Below, piece after piece: positions 32,794 to 41,203 of a DNA stretch of 49,708 nt (the stretch's first letter is position 1; every line of letters begins with the position of its first letter). The stretch is from an uncultured Collinsella sp. (lineage in GTDB: Bacteria > Actinomycetota > Coriobacteriia > Coriobacteriales > Coriobacteriaceae), in the NCBI GenBank assembly GCA_902475445.1, contig CABRZN010000003.1:1-49708 (forward strand), written 5' to 3'. The notes below the pieces were generated by a model. The model was not told the origin of the DNA. It searched no databases and worked only from the letters and a program-made list of their open reading frames with translations. The position numbers and the translations under genes are program-made.

Positions 32794-34170
32794 GTGGAAA
32801 CCAAGCAATACCCCGATATGGAGTGCGACGTCGTTATTGCCGGCTGCGGCGTGGCGGGTCTGTACGCGGCCCTCAATCTGCCGACGAGCACGCGCGTGAT
32901 CATGCTCTCCAAGGGCGCGGTCGATGAGTGCGATTCGATGCTCGCGCAGGGCGGCATCTGCGTGCTGCCCGAGGGCTCGGACTACGATGCCTTCTTTGAG
33001 GACACCATGCACGCCGGCCACTACGAGAACCGCCGCGAGAGCGTCGACATCATGATTCGCTCGAGCCGCTCGGTCATCAACGACCTGCTGGCGATGGGCG
33101 TGGATTTTGAGCGCAAGGCCGACGGCAGCCTCGACTTTACCCGCGAGGGCGCGCACAGCCGTCCGCGCATTGCCTTCCATGCCGACATTACGGGCAAGGA
33201 GATCACGACCAAGCTGCTCCAGGCCGTTCGCAAGCTGGACAACGTGCAGATTTTGGAGCACGTGGCCATGACCGACATCCTGACCACCGAGCGCGATGGC
33301 GCCACGGTGTGCACCGGCGTCGTCGCCGTAGCCGTGGACGAGGACAACTCGGTTCGCCCCGCCGACGAGCTGGCAAATGCCGCTGAGGGCGTGCATGCCG
33401 GCAAGCCGTTTAAGATCCATGCCCGCCACACGCTGTGGGCGACGGGTGGTATCGGAGGCGTATACGACCATTCGACCAACTACCCGCAGCTCACGGGCGA
33501 TGCCTGCTACATTGCTCAGGAGCATGGCATTAAGATGGAGCACCTGGACTACGTGCAGATTCACCCCACGGGGCTGTTCTCGCCGCAGCCGGGCCGCACC
33601 TTCCTGATCAGCGAGAGCTGCCGCGGCGAGGGCGCGATTTTGCTCAACGCCGCTGGCGAGCGCTTTACCGACGAGCTTCAGCCGCGCGATGTGGTCGCCG
33701 CCGCCATTCGCGAGCAGATGAAGCAGGACGGCACCGAGCACGAGTGGCTGAGCTTTGCCCCCGTCGAGCGCGATGTGGTGACCGGGCACTTTGCCAACAT
33801 TCGCGCACGTTGCCTGGAGGACGGCCGCGACATCTTGGACGAGCCCATCCCCGTTACGCCCACGCAGCACTACTTTATGGGCGGCGTGTGGGTCGACAAG
33901 GACGGCCGCACCTCGATGCCCGAGCTCTACGCCGCGGGCGAGACGGCTTGCAACGGTGTTCACGGCAAGAACCGCCTTGCATCAAACAGCCTGCTCGAGG
34001 CACTGGTCTGGGGTCGTCGCGCCGCGTGGTATATGCGTACCGGCGAGTCGCTGGCCGTGGAGCAGGCGGGCGATCCCGCGCTCGATGGCCGTCATCGCGC
34101 CCTGAGCGCCGATACCCTGGCAATCGATGATTTGGCCCGTGCCGCCGGCACGCAGGCCGTGGAGGAGTAG
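32794..34170 (+). CDS. nadB: L-aspartate oxidase (short form)
   Basis: Flavoprotein that oxidises L-aspartate to iminoaspartate for NadA. The 458-residue protein has the FAD-binding start DVVIAGCGVAGLYAAL, the MLAQGGICVLPEG block, HPTGLF, LISESCRGEGAILLN, and the flavin-site end HGKNRLASNSLLEALVWGRRAA. It stops about 45 residues after that point, whereas E. coli NadB (540 residues) has a further helical domain, so the C-terminal part is largely missing. GTG 32794 is chosen for GGGAGAGG six bases upstream and an FAD motif at the usual distance; the frame is open further 5' but overlaps nadA. Confidence 0.94.
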   Translation: METKQYPDMECDVVIAGCGVAGLYAALNLPTSTRVIMLSKGAVDECDSMLAQGGICVLPEGSDYDAFFEDTMHAGHYENRRESVDIMIRSSRSVINDLLAMGVDFERKADGSLDFTREGAHSRPRIAFHADITGKEITTKLLQAVRKLDNVQILEHVAMTDILTTERDGATVCTGVVAVAVDEDNSVRPADELANAAEGVHAGKPFKIHARHTLWATGGIGGVYDHSTNYPQLTGDACYIAQEHGIKMEHLDYVQIHPTGLFSPQPGRTFLISESCRGEGAILLNAAGERFTDELQPRDVVAAAIREQMKQDGTEHEWLSFAPVERDVVTGHFANIRARCLEDGRDILDEPIPVTPTQHYFMGGVWVDKDGRTSMPELYAAGETACNGVHGKNRLASNSLLEALVWGRRAAWYMRTGESLAVEQAGDPALDGRHRALSADTLAIDDLARAAGTQAVEE

Positions 34171-34173
34171 ACC

Positions 34174-35034
34174 ATGAATCCCATTACCATGAAGCTCGTC
34201 GTCGATGATCTGATCCTGCAGGCTCTGCGCGAGGACATTACCTTTGAGGACGTGAGCACGGCGAGCGTGTGCCCCACGGCGCGTCCCGCCACGGTGGAGC
34301 TTATCGCCAAGGCCGATGGCATCATCGCGGGCCTGGATGTATTCGCTCGCACCTTTGAGCTGCTGGATTCGCAGAGTTCGGTGCTGTTTGATGTTGCCGA
34401 TGGTGACGAGGTGCACGCCGGTGACCACGTGGGCCAGGTGCGTGGCGATGCGCGCGTGCTGCTTTCGGGCGAGCGCGTGGCGCTCAACTACCTGCAGCGC
34501 ATGAGCGGCATCGCTACCTATACGCACCAGATGACCGCGGCGCTCGAGGGCACCAAGACCGTGCTTGTCGACACACGCAAGACCACGCCGGGCATGCGCG
34601 TCTTCGAGAAGGCCGCGGTCGAGATCGGCGGCGGCAGCAACCACCGTTACAACCTGTCGACGGCCGTCATGCTCAAGGACAACCACATCGATGCTGCCGG
34701 TGGCGTGACGCGTGCGATCGAGATGGCGCGCGCCCATGCATCGTTTACCACGACGGTCGAGATCGAGTGCGAGAACCTGGACATGGTGCGCGAGGCTGTG
34801 GAGGCCGGCGCCGATATCATCATGTTCGACAACATGACCCATGACGACATGGCCGCCGCCATAGAGCTTATCGCCGGTCGCGCCAAGACCGAGTGCTCGG
34901 GCAACGTGGACGCCGGCAATATCCGCGCGCTCGCCGACCTGGGCGTTGACTTTATTAGCTCGGGCGCCCTGACGCACTCCGCGCCGATCCTCGACCTCTC
35001 GCTTAAGCACCTGCGTCTGCTGGACGGTAAATAA
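34174..35034 (+). CDS. nadC: nicotinate-nucleotide pyrophosphorylase (carboxylating)
   Basis: Converts quinolinate and PRPP to nicotinate mononucleotide with loss of CO2. The 286-residue protein has LREDITFEDVSTASV near the start, LNYLQRMSGIATYT, the active-site block VLVDTRKTTPGMRVFEKAAVEIGGGSNHRYNL, LKDNHI, VEIECENLD and the C-terminal GADIIMFDNM and SGNVDAGNIRALADLGVDFISSGALTHS. It starts three bases after nadB and its TAA shares a base with the niaR ATG. Confidence 0.96.
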   Translation: MNPITMKLVVDDLILQALREDITFEDVSTASVCPTARPATVELIAKADGIIAGLDVFARTFELLDSQSSVLFDVADGDEVHAGDHVGQVRGDARVLLSGERVALNYLQRMSGIATYTHQMTAALEGTKTVLVDTRKTTPGMRVFEKAAVEIGGGSNHRYNLSTAVMLKDNHIDAAGGVTRAIEMARAHASFTTTVEIECENLDMVREAVEAGADIIMFDNMTHDDMAAAIELIAGRAKTECSGNVDAGNIRALADLGVDFISSGALTHSAPILDLSLKHLRLLDGK

Positions 35035-35579
35035 TGAACGCCCGCGAGCGTCGCCGTGCCATCATGGACGTGCTCGAGGTGGCCAAGGAGCCCGTTTCGG
35101 GCAGCGCACTTGCCCGCGAGGTTGGCGTGAGCCGTCAGATCGTGGTTCAGGATATTGCCCTGCTGCGTGCCGATGGGCACGATGTCGTGGCGACCAACCG
35201 TGGTTATGTGCTGCAGGAGGCCCCCAGCAGCCCCGCTGTGCCCACGCGCTTGGTCAAGGTTCGCCACAGCGTAGAGCAGGCAGGCAATGAGCTCACGAGT
35301 ATCGTCGACGCCGGAGGCGCCGTGCTCAACGTGATCGTCAATCACCGCGTGTACGGTAAGATTACGGCCGACCTGGACATCCGCAATCGTCGCGATGTCG
35401 AGCGCTATCTGCGCGATATCGAGAGCGGCAAGAGCTTTCCGCTGCTTACGGTGACGAGTGGCTATCACTTCCATCGCATTGCGGCGGAGGACGAACAGAC
35501 CCTCGACGAGATCGAGGCGATGCTCAAGGAAAAAGGCTACCTAGCAGACCTGATGCCCTACGAAGACGATTTGTCCTAG
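35034..35579 (+). CDS. niaR: NiaR-type transcriptional repressor of NAD synthesis (HTH_11 + 3H domain)
   Basis: The 181-residue protein has an N-terminal winged helix (NARERRRAIMDVLEVAKEPVSGSALAREVGVSRQIVVQDIALLRADGHDVVATNRGYVL, residues 2-61) and a C-terminal 3H domain named for three conserved His. These appear in VRHSVEQAGNEL, NVIVNHRVYGKI and VTSGYHFHRI. NiaR (YrxA) proteins bind niacin and repress nad and niacin-uptake genes. It is the last gene of the NAD operon and overlaps nadC by one base, so it probably controls its own operon through the palindrome at 31627-31670. Confidence 0.92.
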   Translation: MNARERRRAIMDVLEVAKEPVSGSALAREVGVSRQIVVQDIALLRADGHDVVATNRGYVLQEAPSSPAVPTRLVKVRHSVEQAGNELTSIVDAGGAVLNVIVNHRVYGKITADLDIRNRRDVERYLRDIESGKSFPLLTVTSGYHFHRIAAEDEQTLDEIEAMLKEKGYLADLMPYEDDLS

Positions 35580-35597
35580 TCGACGCCGCATCTATAA

Positions 35598-35662
35598 GTT
35601 GCGGTGAAATAGTTCCTAAAATCGGCATCCAAGACATAAAACAGGAACTATTCCACCGCAAC
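35598..35662. repeat. GCGGTGGAATAGTTCC palindrome after niaR
   Basis: GTTGCGGTGAAATAGTTCCT (35598-35617) pairs with AGGAACTATTCCACCGCAAC (35643-35662) with one mismatch around a 25-base loop rich in A and T. It has the same layout as the palindromes at 13048 and 40947 (GTGGA, AT-rich centre, pyrimidine run, then T-rich loop on one strand), but the arms differ. Confidence 0.65.
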
Positions 35663-35706
35663 TGCCAAGGGTCCCGCTCCAAGATTAGCTGCCCACATAT
35701 GCAAAA

Positions 35707-35742
35707 GGAGGCCTCCGCGGCGATGCGGAAGCCTCCTTTTTT
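35707..35742. terminator. bidirectional terminator between niaR and ferredoxin
   Basis: GGAGGCCTCCGC (35707-35718) pairs with GCGGAAGCCTCC (35725-35736) with one mismatch, followed by six T. The four A on the left give a T run on the other strand, so it can serve both convergent genes. Confidence 0.85.
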
Positions 35743-35781
35743 GTGCACGGTGTACTTTTGAGTGTGCAAGTGGGGGAGTTG

Positions 35782-35967
35782 TTACTCCTCGACGATCTCG
35801 GTGATCGCGCCAGCGGGGCAAGCGTCCTGGCAAGCGCCACAGGCGACGCAGGAGTCCTCGTCAGCGACGGTAGCGACGTCCTGGAGCTCCAGAACGCCAG
35901 CGGGGCAGGAGTCGACGCAAACGCCACAAGCGATGCACTCGTCGGCATCAATTACGGGATGAGCCAT
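35782..35967 (-). CDS. 2x[4Fe-4S] ferredoxin
   Basis: A 61-residue clostridial-type ferredoxin with two CxxCxxCxxxCP motifs: CIACGVCVDSCPAG (about residues 11-24) and CVACGACQDACPAG (about 41-54). It carries low-potential electrons, for example to pyruvate:ferredoxin oxidoreductase or hydrogenase. The start at 35967 has AGGA eight bases upstream; the longer open frame is not needed. It stands alone, convergent with niaR and divergent from dnaK. Confidence 0.96.
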   Translation of the reverse strand: MAHPVIDADECIACGVCVDSCPAGVLELQDVATVADEDSCVACGACQDACPAGAITEIVEE

Positions 35968-36189
35968 GGTAGTTTCCTCTCTGTTGACCGACGCTACAGG
36001 CGATGCGCGCCGGTTTGATTCGGGCAAAAACATACCACGGGAGCGACCGTTTGCAATACCCTCTGGCCGGCATCTTCATACCGTTCGCCGAGTATGCCAC
36101 GGCTTACTAAAAAACATGCAGGTGAGGCCGATGAGCTGCGCAAATGTTAGCTAAAGGTGACTTGAAATATTGGGCGATTGAGCGTGCTT

Positions 36190-36362
36190 GCGGAAACCGC
36201 ATCCCATTATTTTGTCGAAAAACGGGTTGCAGTTTCCGGTTAGGCCCGCTAGCGGAAAATGCGAGCCGGTATCAGCTCTCAAAACGGGATACGGTTTCCG
36301 GTTGAGCCTTCAGACGGAAACTGCGACCCGGAATCCACGCTCAAACCGGGATGAGCTTTCCG
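36190..36362. repeat. array of six alternating GGAAA/TTTCC half-units, copy 2
   Basis: Six half-units alternate: CGGAAACCGCATCCC, CGGGTTGCAGTTTCCGG, CGGAAAATGCGAGCCGG, CGGGATACGGTTTCCGG, CGGAAACTGCGACCCGG, CGGGATGAGCTTTCCG. Neighbours form imperfect stems of 13-15 bp. The same order and spacing occur at 21098-21271, including the same GGAAAATnCGAGCCGGTAT variant. This lies in the 658-base gap between ferredoxin and dnaK. Apart from the HspR-type box the rest of that gap (35968-36189, 36363-36480) shows no gene. Confidence 0.75.
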
Positions 36363-36489
36363 CAAGACGGCCCCCAGGCACCCCCGGACGCAAACCTCAG
36401 TCATCTCTACATAGATCTCGATAGATTTGCCGAGAACTCAAACAGTGCGTCTACCTGCGCATTTAAGAACCTAAACTCTCAGCAATAAG

Positions 36490-36516
36490 AAATCTTATAT
36501 GAATTGACTTAGATTT
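36490..36516 (+). promoter_or_regulatory. probable HspR operator before dnaK
   Basis: Inverted repeat AAATCTTA (36490-36497) and TTAGATTT (36509-36516) with an 11-base spacer, 110 bases upstream of dnaK. The same 27-base arrangement, with identical arms, precedes clpB at 48469-48495. A TATATT (36519-36524) directly downstream is a possible -10. The arms differ from the classical HAIR element (CTTGAGT-N7-ACTCAAG), so the link to HspR is inferred from the shared targets and from hspR in this operon. Confidence 0.65.
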
Positions 36517-36625
36517 TGTATATTCCGGCCCATAAGGGGATACACTACATCCTGAAAGACAAGCCGAAGCGCCGCGCGACAGATCGTCGAGGCGGCGCGA
36601 ACGCAAAAGAGAGAGGGAATTTCTA

Positions 36626-38518
36626 ATGAGTAAGATTCTTGGTATCGACCTTGGTACTACTAACTCCGCTATGGCCGTCCTCGAGGGCGGTTCTCCGACC
36701 ATTATCGTGAACGCCGAGGGCGACCGCACCACCCCGTCCGTCGTGGGCTTCCGTGCCGACGGCGACCGCGTCGTTGGTAAGGCCGCTAAGAACCAGGCTG
36801 TCACCAACCCCAAGAACACCGTGTTCTCCATCAAGCGCTTCATGGGCCGCAAGTACTCCGAGTGCACCTCCGAGATCAAGACCGTGCCGTATGAGGTCAA
36901 GGAGGGCCAGGGTGGCCGTGCCGTCGTCGACATCGAGGGCAAGGATTACACCGCCGAGCAGGTGAGCGCCATGACGCTCGCGAAGATGAAGGCCGACGCC
37001 GAGAAGTATCTGGGCGAGACCGTCACCGACGCCGTCATCACCGTCCCGGCCTACTTCAACGACGCCCAGCGTCAGGCCACCAAGGACGCCGGCAAGATCG
37101 CTGGCCTCAACGTCAAGCGTATCGTCAACGAGCCGACCGCTGCTGCTCTTGCCTATGGCCTGGACAAGCAGGGCACCGACCAGCGCATCCTGGTCTTCGA
37201 CCTGGGCGGCGGCACCTTCGACGTCTCCATCCTCGACCTCGCCGACGGCGTGTTTGAGGTTCTGTCCACCTCGGGCGACAACCACCTGGGCGGCGACGAC
37301 TGGGATCAGCGCGTCATCGATTGGATGGCCGATAAGTTCCAGCAGGAGAACGGTGTCGACCTGCGTCAGGACCCCATGGCCCTGCAGCGTCTGAAGGAGG
37401 CCGCCGAGAACGCCAAGAAGGAGCTCTCCGCCGCCCAGCAGACCACCATCAACCTGCCGTTCATTACCATGAACCAGTCCGGCCCGCTGCACCTCAACTA
37501 CACGCTGACCCGCGCCGAGTTCGAGAAGATCACCCGCGACCTGCTCGAGCGCTGCAAGCAGCCTGTCACCAACGCCCTGCGCGACGCCAAGCTTAAGCTC
37601 TCCGATCTGACCGAGGTCATCCTCGTCGGCGGCTCCACCCGTATGCCCGCCGTCCAGGAGCTCGTCAAGACCATGACCGGCAAGCAGCCCAACATGTCCG
37701 TGAACCCCGACGAGGTCGTTGCCGACGGCGCTGCCGTCCAGGGCGGCGTGCTCACCGGCGACGTCGAGGGCATCCTGCTGCTCGACGTTACCCCGCTGTC
37801 GCTGGGCGTCGAGACCATGGGCGGCATCATGACCAAGATGATCGACCGCAACACCACGATCCCGACCTCCAAGACCGAGGTCTACTCCACCGCTGCCGAC
37901 AACCAGACCAGCGTCGAGATCAACGTGCTCCAGGGCGAGCGCGAGCTTGCCCGCGACAACAAGTCGCTCGGTAAGTTCCAGCTGACCGGCATCCCGGCTG
38001 CCCGCCGCGGCGTGCCGCAGATCGAGGTCACTTTCGACATCGACGCCAACGGCATCGTCAAGGTCTCCGCTAAGGACAAGGGCACCGGCAAGGAGCAGCA
38101 GATCACCATTTCCGGCTCCACCGCTCTGTCCGACGACGAAGTCGATCGTATGGTCAAGGACGCCGAGGCTCATGCCGAGGAGGACAAGAAGCAGAAGGAA
38201 GAGGTCGAGGTCCGCAACCAGACCGACAGCCTGTGCTACTCCACCGAGCAGACCCTCAACGAGCTGGGCGACAAGGTTTCCGCCGACGTGAAGTCCAAGG
38301 CCGAGGCCGCTATCGCCGACGCCAAGAAGGCGCTCGAGGGCTCTGACGTCGAGGCCATCAAGGCCGCCGGCGAGTCCCTGCAGTCCGTGGCCTACGAGCT
38401 GGCCCAGGTTGTCTACGCCGACGCTCAGCAGCAGACCGACGGTGCCGCCGGCGCCCAGCCTGCCGACGATGACGTCGTCGACGCCGACTACGAGGTTGTG
38501 GACGACGAGGACAAGTAA
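36626..38518 (+). CDS. dnaK: Hsp70 chaperone DnaK
   Basis: ATP-driven folding chaperone. The 630-residue protein starts MSKILGIDLGTTNSAMAVLEGG and has the ATPase signatures ILVFDLGGGTFDVSILDL and EVILVGGSTRMPAVQELV, the linker and start of the substrate domain GILLLDVTPLSLGVETMGG, and a Gly/Ala/Asp-rich C-terminal tail ending VDADYEVVDDEDK. GrpE starts three bases after the stop. The gene is first of dnaK-grpE-dnaJ-hspR, the actinobacterial order. Confidence 0.98.
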   Translation: MSKILGIDLGTTNSAMAVLEGGSPTIIVNAEGDRTTPSVVGFRADGDRVVGKAAKNQAVTNPKNTVFSIKRFMGRKYSECTSEIKTVPYEVKEGQGGRAVVDIEGKDYTAEQVSAMTLAKMKADAEKYLGETVTDAVITVPAYFNDAQRQATKDAGKIAGLNVKRIVNEPTAAALAYGLDKQGTDQRILVFDLGGGTFDVSILDLADGVFEVLSTSGDNHLGGDDWDQRVIDWMADKFQQENGVDLRQDPMALQRLKEAAENAKKELSAAQQTTINLPFITMNQSGPLHLNYTLTRAEFEKITRDLLERCKQPVTNALRDAKLKLSDLTEVILVGGSTRMPAVQELVKTMTGKQPNMSVNPDEVVADGAAVQGGVLTGDVEGILLLDVTPLSLGVETMGGIMTKMIDRNTTIPTSKTEVYSTAADNQTSVEINVLQGERELARDNKSLGKFQLTGIPAARRGVPQIEVTFDIDANGIVKVSAKDKGTGKEQQITISGSTALSDDEVDRMVKDAEAHAEEDKKQKEEVEVRNQTDSLCYSTEQTLNELGDKVSADVKSKAEAAIADAKKALEGSDVEAIKAAGESLQSVAYELAQVVYADAQQQTDGAAGAQPADDDVVDADYEVVDDEDK

Positions 38519-38520
38519 TC

Positions 38521-39363
38521 ATGTCCGCCCGTAAAGCTCGCACGGAGGCGGCCGCCGTTGGTGCCGCCCCCGTTGACTCTGAGGAGAAGGACGTGAAGAT
38601 TCCCGTAGAGGCCGTCGACGATACCGAGGCCAACGAGGCCCCGGCCGCCGAGGCTGCCGAGAACCAAGTAGAGGATTCCAACAAGGAGGCGACGATGACC
38701 GAGGACGAGATGGTGGAAGCCGCTATCCGCGCCGGTGAGGAAGCCGCCGACAACGACTTTAAGCTCAAGTTCGAGCAGGCTCAGAAAGAGCTTGCCGACG
38801 TGCGCAACGAGCTCGATGCTGCGGCAGAGGCTCAGAAGGCCGCCGAGGACAAGGCAAAGGACGCCACCGAGCGCACCGCCCGTCTGCAGGCCGACTGGGA
38901 GAACTTCCGTCGCCGCACCACCAATGAGCGTATCGCCGAGCGCGAGCGCGCGACCGAGAAGCTCGTCACCGCGCTGCTGCCGGTGGTCGACGATATCGAG
39001 CGTGCGATCGACCATGCCCGCAGCCAGGAGCTTGCCGACGACTTTAAGCAGTTCGTCGACGGTGTCGACGCGGTGCATGCCAAGCTGCTCGATGTGTTTG
39101 CGCACGAGGGCGTTGAGCCCATCGACCCCAAGGGCGAGGCGTTCGATCCGCTCGAGCACCAAGCCGTGGGTCGCGTCGAGGACGCGTCGCAGTACGATGA
39201 GACCGTCAACGACGTGTACCAGAAGGGCTACCGCATGGCGGATCGCATCCTGCGTTCCGCGATGGTGACGGTGACCTACGGCGGCGAGAAACGCCCCGCA
39301 CCGGAGCCCGAAGCGGCGCCCGAGGATGCTGCGGCCGATACGGCCGAGAGCACCGAGGAGTAA
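38521..39363 (+). CDS. grpE: nucleotide exchange factor GrpE
   Basis: Releases ADP from DnaK. The 280-residue protein is longer than usual (about 190-220) because of an acidic, Ala-rich N-terminal region of some 85 residues and an acidic C-terminal tail of about 25. The family core is clear: a long coiled coil (FKLKFEQAQKELADVRNELDAAAEAQKAAEDKAKDATERTARLQADWENFRRRT) followed by LLPVVDDIERAI, and the beta domain with EHQAVGRVED and VNDVYQKGYRMADRILRSAMVTVTYG. A strong hairpin lies eight bases after the stop. Confidence 0.96.
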   Translation: MSARKARTEAAAVGAAPVDSEEKDVKIPVEAVDDTEANEAPAAEAAENQVEDSNKEATMTEDEMVEAAIRAGEEAADNDFKLKFEQAQKELADVRNELDAAAEAQKAAEDKAKDATERTARLQADWENFRRRTTNERIAERERATEKLVTALLPVVDDIERAIDHARSQELADDFKQFVDGVDAVHAKLLDVFAHEGVEPIDPKGEAFDPLEHQAVGRVEDASQYDETVNDVYQKGYRMADRILRSAMVTVTYGGEKRPAPEPEAAPEDAAADTAESTEE

Positions 39364-39370
39364 TTGAGAA

Positions 39371-39399
39371 GGGCCCCGGGGCAACACCCGGGGCCCTTT
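39371..39399 (+). terminator. hairpin terminator/attenuator between grpE and dnaJ
   Basis: GGGCCCCGGG (39371-39380) pairs with CCCGGGGCCC (39387-39396), a perfect 10-bp stem with a 6-base loop, followed by TTTCT. The T run is short, so partial termination is likely; it would lower dnaJ and hspR levels relative to dnaK and grpE. Confidence 0.7.
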
Positions 39400-39470
39400 C
39401 TGGCCTAGTGCCATATGAAAGCATGAGCCGCCGCCCGCTGGGCGGCGGATGAAACAGGAGAGGAGCTACG

Positions 39471-40436
39471 ATGGCTGCAGGCAAAACCTTCTATGACATC
39501 CTGGGCGTATCCAAGAGCGCCTCCGACAAAGAGATAAAGAGCGCGTTTCGCAAGCTCGCGCAAAAATATCACCCCGATGCCGGCGGCGACGAGGCCAAGT
39601 TCAAGGAGATCAGCGAGGCCTACGAGACGCTTTCGGACGAGAAGAAGCGCAAAGAGTACGACCAGATGCTCATGTTTGGCGGCATGCCGGGCGCGGGTGG
39701 CGCGTATGGCGGCGGCTACGGTGCCGGCGCGGGTGCCAGCGGCTGGGGCGACATCTTCGACAGCATCTTTAGCGGCAACGGCGCCTGGGGCAGCGATTGG
39801 GGCTCGGGCTTTGCCGGGGCTGCGGGCGCTGCCGGTGCCGGCGCGGGTCGCAGCCGTGCTCGCAAGGGCGGCGACCTGTCGCTGACCGTCGATGTGACGG
39901 CCGAGGACGCGTTTCGCGGCGTGACGCACAAGGTCACCTATCGCATTCCCTCGACAGGCGAGCAGCAGACCATTACGGTCTCGGTGCCCGCGGGCGCGGT
40001 CGACGGCGGCAAGCTACGCTACAAGCGTCGCGGCGAGTATGGCGTTGCCGGCGGCGAGCGCGGCGACCTGGTCGTGACCACGCATGTGGAGGAGCACCCG
40101 CTGTTCAAGCGCAAGGGTGCCGACGTGACCATGGAGGTGCCGATCTCGGTCTACGAGGCGGCGCTCGGCTGCACGGTGGACGTGCCCACGCCCGGCGGTG
40201 CGACGGTTCGTCTGAAGGTGCCCGCGGGCACCCAGACGGGTAAGAAGTTCCGCTTTAAGGAGATGGGCGCGCCCGATGTTAAGCATCGCGGGCGCACGGG
40301 TGCGTTGCTCGTCGAGATCAAGGTGCAGGTTCCCACGAATCTGTCCGATGACGAGCGCGATGCCATGACCAAGCTGCGCGATGCCGACACGCGCGACTAT
40401 CGCGAGAAGGTCAACCGTTACAAGGCGACGTATTAA
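39471..40436 (+). CDS. dnaJ: DnaJ-class co-chaperone lacking the zinc-finger domain
   Basis: Stimulates DnaK ATPase and delivers substrates. The 321-residue protein has a J domain (residues 5-70, HPD in KYHPDAGGD), a Gly/Ala/Tyr/Trp-rich linker (about 75-125), and two C-terminal beta domains (LSLTVDVTAEDAFRGVTHKVTY; VPISVYEAALGCTVDVPTPGGATVRLKVPAGTQTGKKFRFKEMG). The CxxCxGxG zinc repeats of class A DnaJ are absent, so it is CbpA/class-B-like. A GGAG-rich site precedes ATG 39471. It lies before hspR in the operon. Confidence 0.94.
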   Translation: MAAGKTFYDILGVSKSASDKEIKSAFRKLAQKYHPDAGGDEAKFKEISEAYETLSDEKKRKEYDQMLMFGGMPGAGGAYGGGYGAGAGASGWGDIFDSIFSGNGAWGSDWGSGFAGAAGAAGAGAGRSRARKGGDLSLTVDVTAEDAFRGVTHKVTYRIPSTGEQQTITVSVPAGAVDGGKLRYKRRGEYGVAGGERGDLVVTTHVEEHPLFKRKGADVTMEVPISVYEAALGCTVDVPTPGGATVRLKVPAGTQTGKKFRFKEMGAPDVKHRGRTGALLVEIKVQVPTNLSDDERDAMTKLRDADTRDYREKVNRYKATY

Positions 40437-40499
40437 AAATGGAGCCCGAGACGGGAAAGCCGCTTTGGGATGAGGTTGATTAAGAAGGGGTCTGTGAGT

Positions 40500-40916
40500 A
40501 TGGCCGAGGACAATAGGAACAAACCGCTGTACATGATCAGCGTGGCTGCCGAGCTGACCGGCATGCACCCGCAGACTCTGCGCGTCTACGAGTCCAAGGG
40601 CTTGGTGAATCCCCAACGCTCGGGCGGCAACACGCGCCTGTATTCGCGTGCCGATATCGAGCGCCTGGAGCTCATCAACCAGTTGACCGACGAGGGCATC
40701 AACCTCGCCGGCGTGGTGCGCATCCTCGATATGAAGGAGCGTGCCGAGGAGCGCGAGCGCGAGAACGAAAAACTCCGTGCCCGCGTGCGCCAGCTCGAGG
40801 ACGAGCTGCACGAGTACAAGATGCAGAAGAAGATCACCGCCCTGGCCCCGCGCGACGGCTCGGTCAACCCCGAGCAAGTCATGCGCAAGCTGCTAGGAGC
40901 CGGAGGAAACCTGTAG
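40500..40916 (+). CDS. hspR: heat-shock repressor HspR (MerR family)
   Basis: MerR-type repressor of actinobacterial chaperone operons, with DnaK as corepressor in Streptomyces. The 138-residue protein has the winged helix YMISVAAELTGMHPQTLRVYESKGLVNPQRSGGNTRLYSRADIERLELI (about residues 11-60), the LTDEGINLAGVVRIL segment and a coiled coil (RENEKLRARVRQLEDEL). ATG 40500 is preferred, with AAGGGG nine bases upstream; a GTG two codons earlier is possible. It is the last gene of the dnaK operon and likely binds the boxes at 36490 and 48469. Confidence 0.93.
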   Translation: MAEDNRNKPLYMISVAAELTGMHPQTLRVYESKGLVNPQRSGGNTRLYSRADIERLELINQLTDEGINLAGVVRILDMKERAEERERENEKLRARVRQLEDELHEYKMQKKITALAPRDGSVNPEQVMRKLLGAGGNL

Positions 40917-40946
40917 TTCCGCGGTTTGTGCGGCAAGTCCTAACAC

Positions 40947-41017
40947 GAGAGTGGATAATCTCCCATTTTTGGTCCGCTTGAGGGCTAGAAACGGGAGATT
41001 ATCCACTCTCATTTTTA
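40947..41017. repeat. GTGGATAATCTCCC palindrome, copy 2; probable hspR terminator
   Basis: GAGAGTGGATAATCTCCC (40947-40964) and GGGAGATTATCCACTCTC (40993-41010) form a perfect 18-bp stem around a 28-base loop starting ATTTTTGG, followed by ATTTTTATTC. It can terminate the dnaK operon transcript. Compared with copy 1 at 13048, the changed base in the left arm is matched by the complementary change in the right arm. Confidence 0.75.
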
Positions 41018-41020
41018 TTC

Positions 41021-41080
41021 GGCACTTGGGGACGTTCCTTTTGTGCCGGCACTTGGAGACGCTCCTTGCACCAATGTTGC
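41021..41080. repeat. GGCACTTGGGGACGTTCC repeat, copy 2
   Basis: GGCACTTGGGGACGTTCC followed by TTTTGTGCC, then GGCACTTGGAGACGCTCC followed by TTGCACC. Both halves can fold as GGCAC/GTGCC stems. The same element occurs at 21028-21087. It lies between the dnaK operon and the hydratase gene. Confidence 0.65.
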
Positions 41081-41203
41081 CCTATGCTTTACCGAGATAA
41101 AGTGAACGCGCAGATTCGTAACCCGCTGGCAACCGTTCTATGGCACGATATTGAACGAATGTATGCTATGCGCCCGAGCCTTTCGGGCAGAGTGGGAGAC
41201 AGT

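Noticed and set aside
36190..36362. Repeat array considered as a CRISPR
   Set aside because: Units alternate in direction, differ in sequence and have unequal short spacers; no cas genes are nearby.
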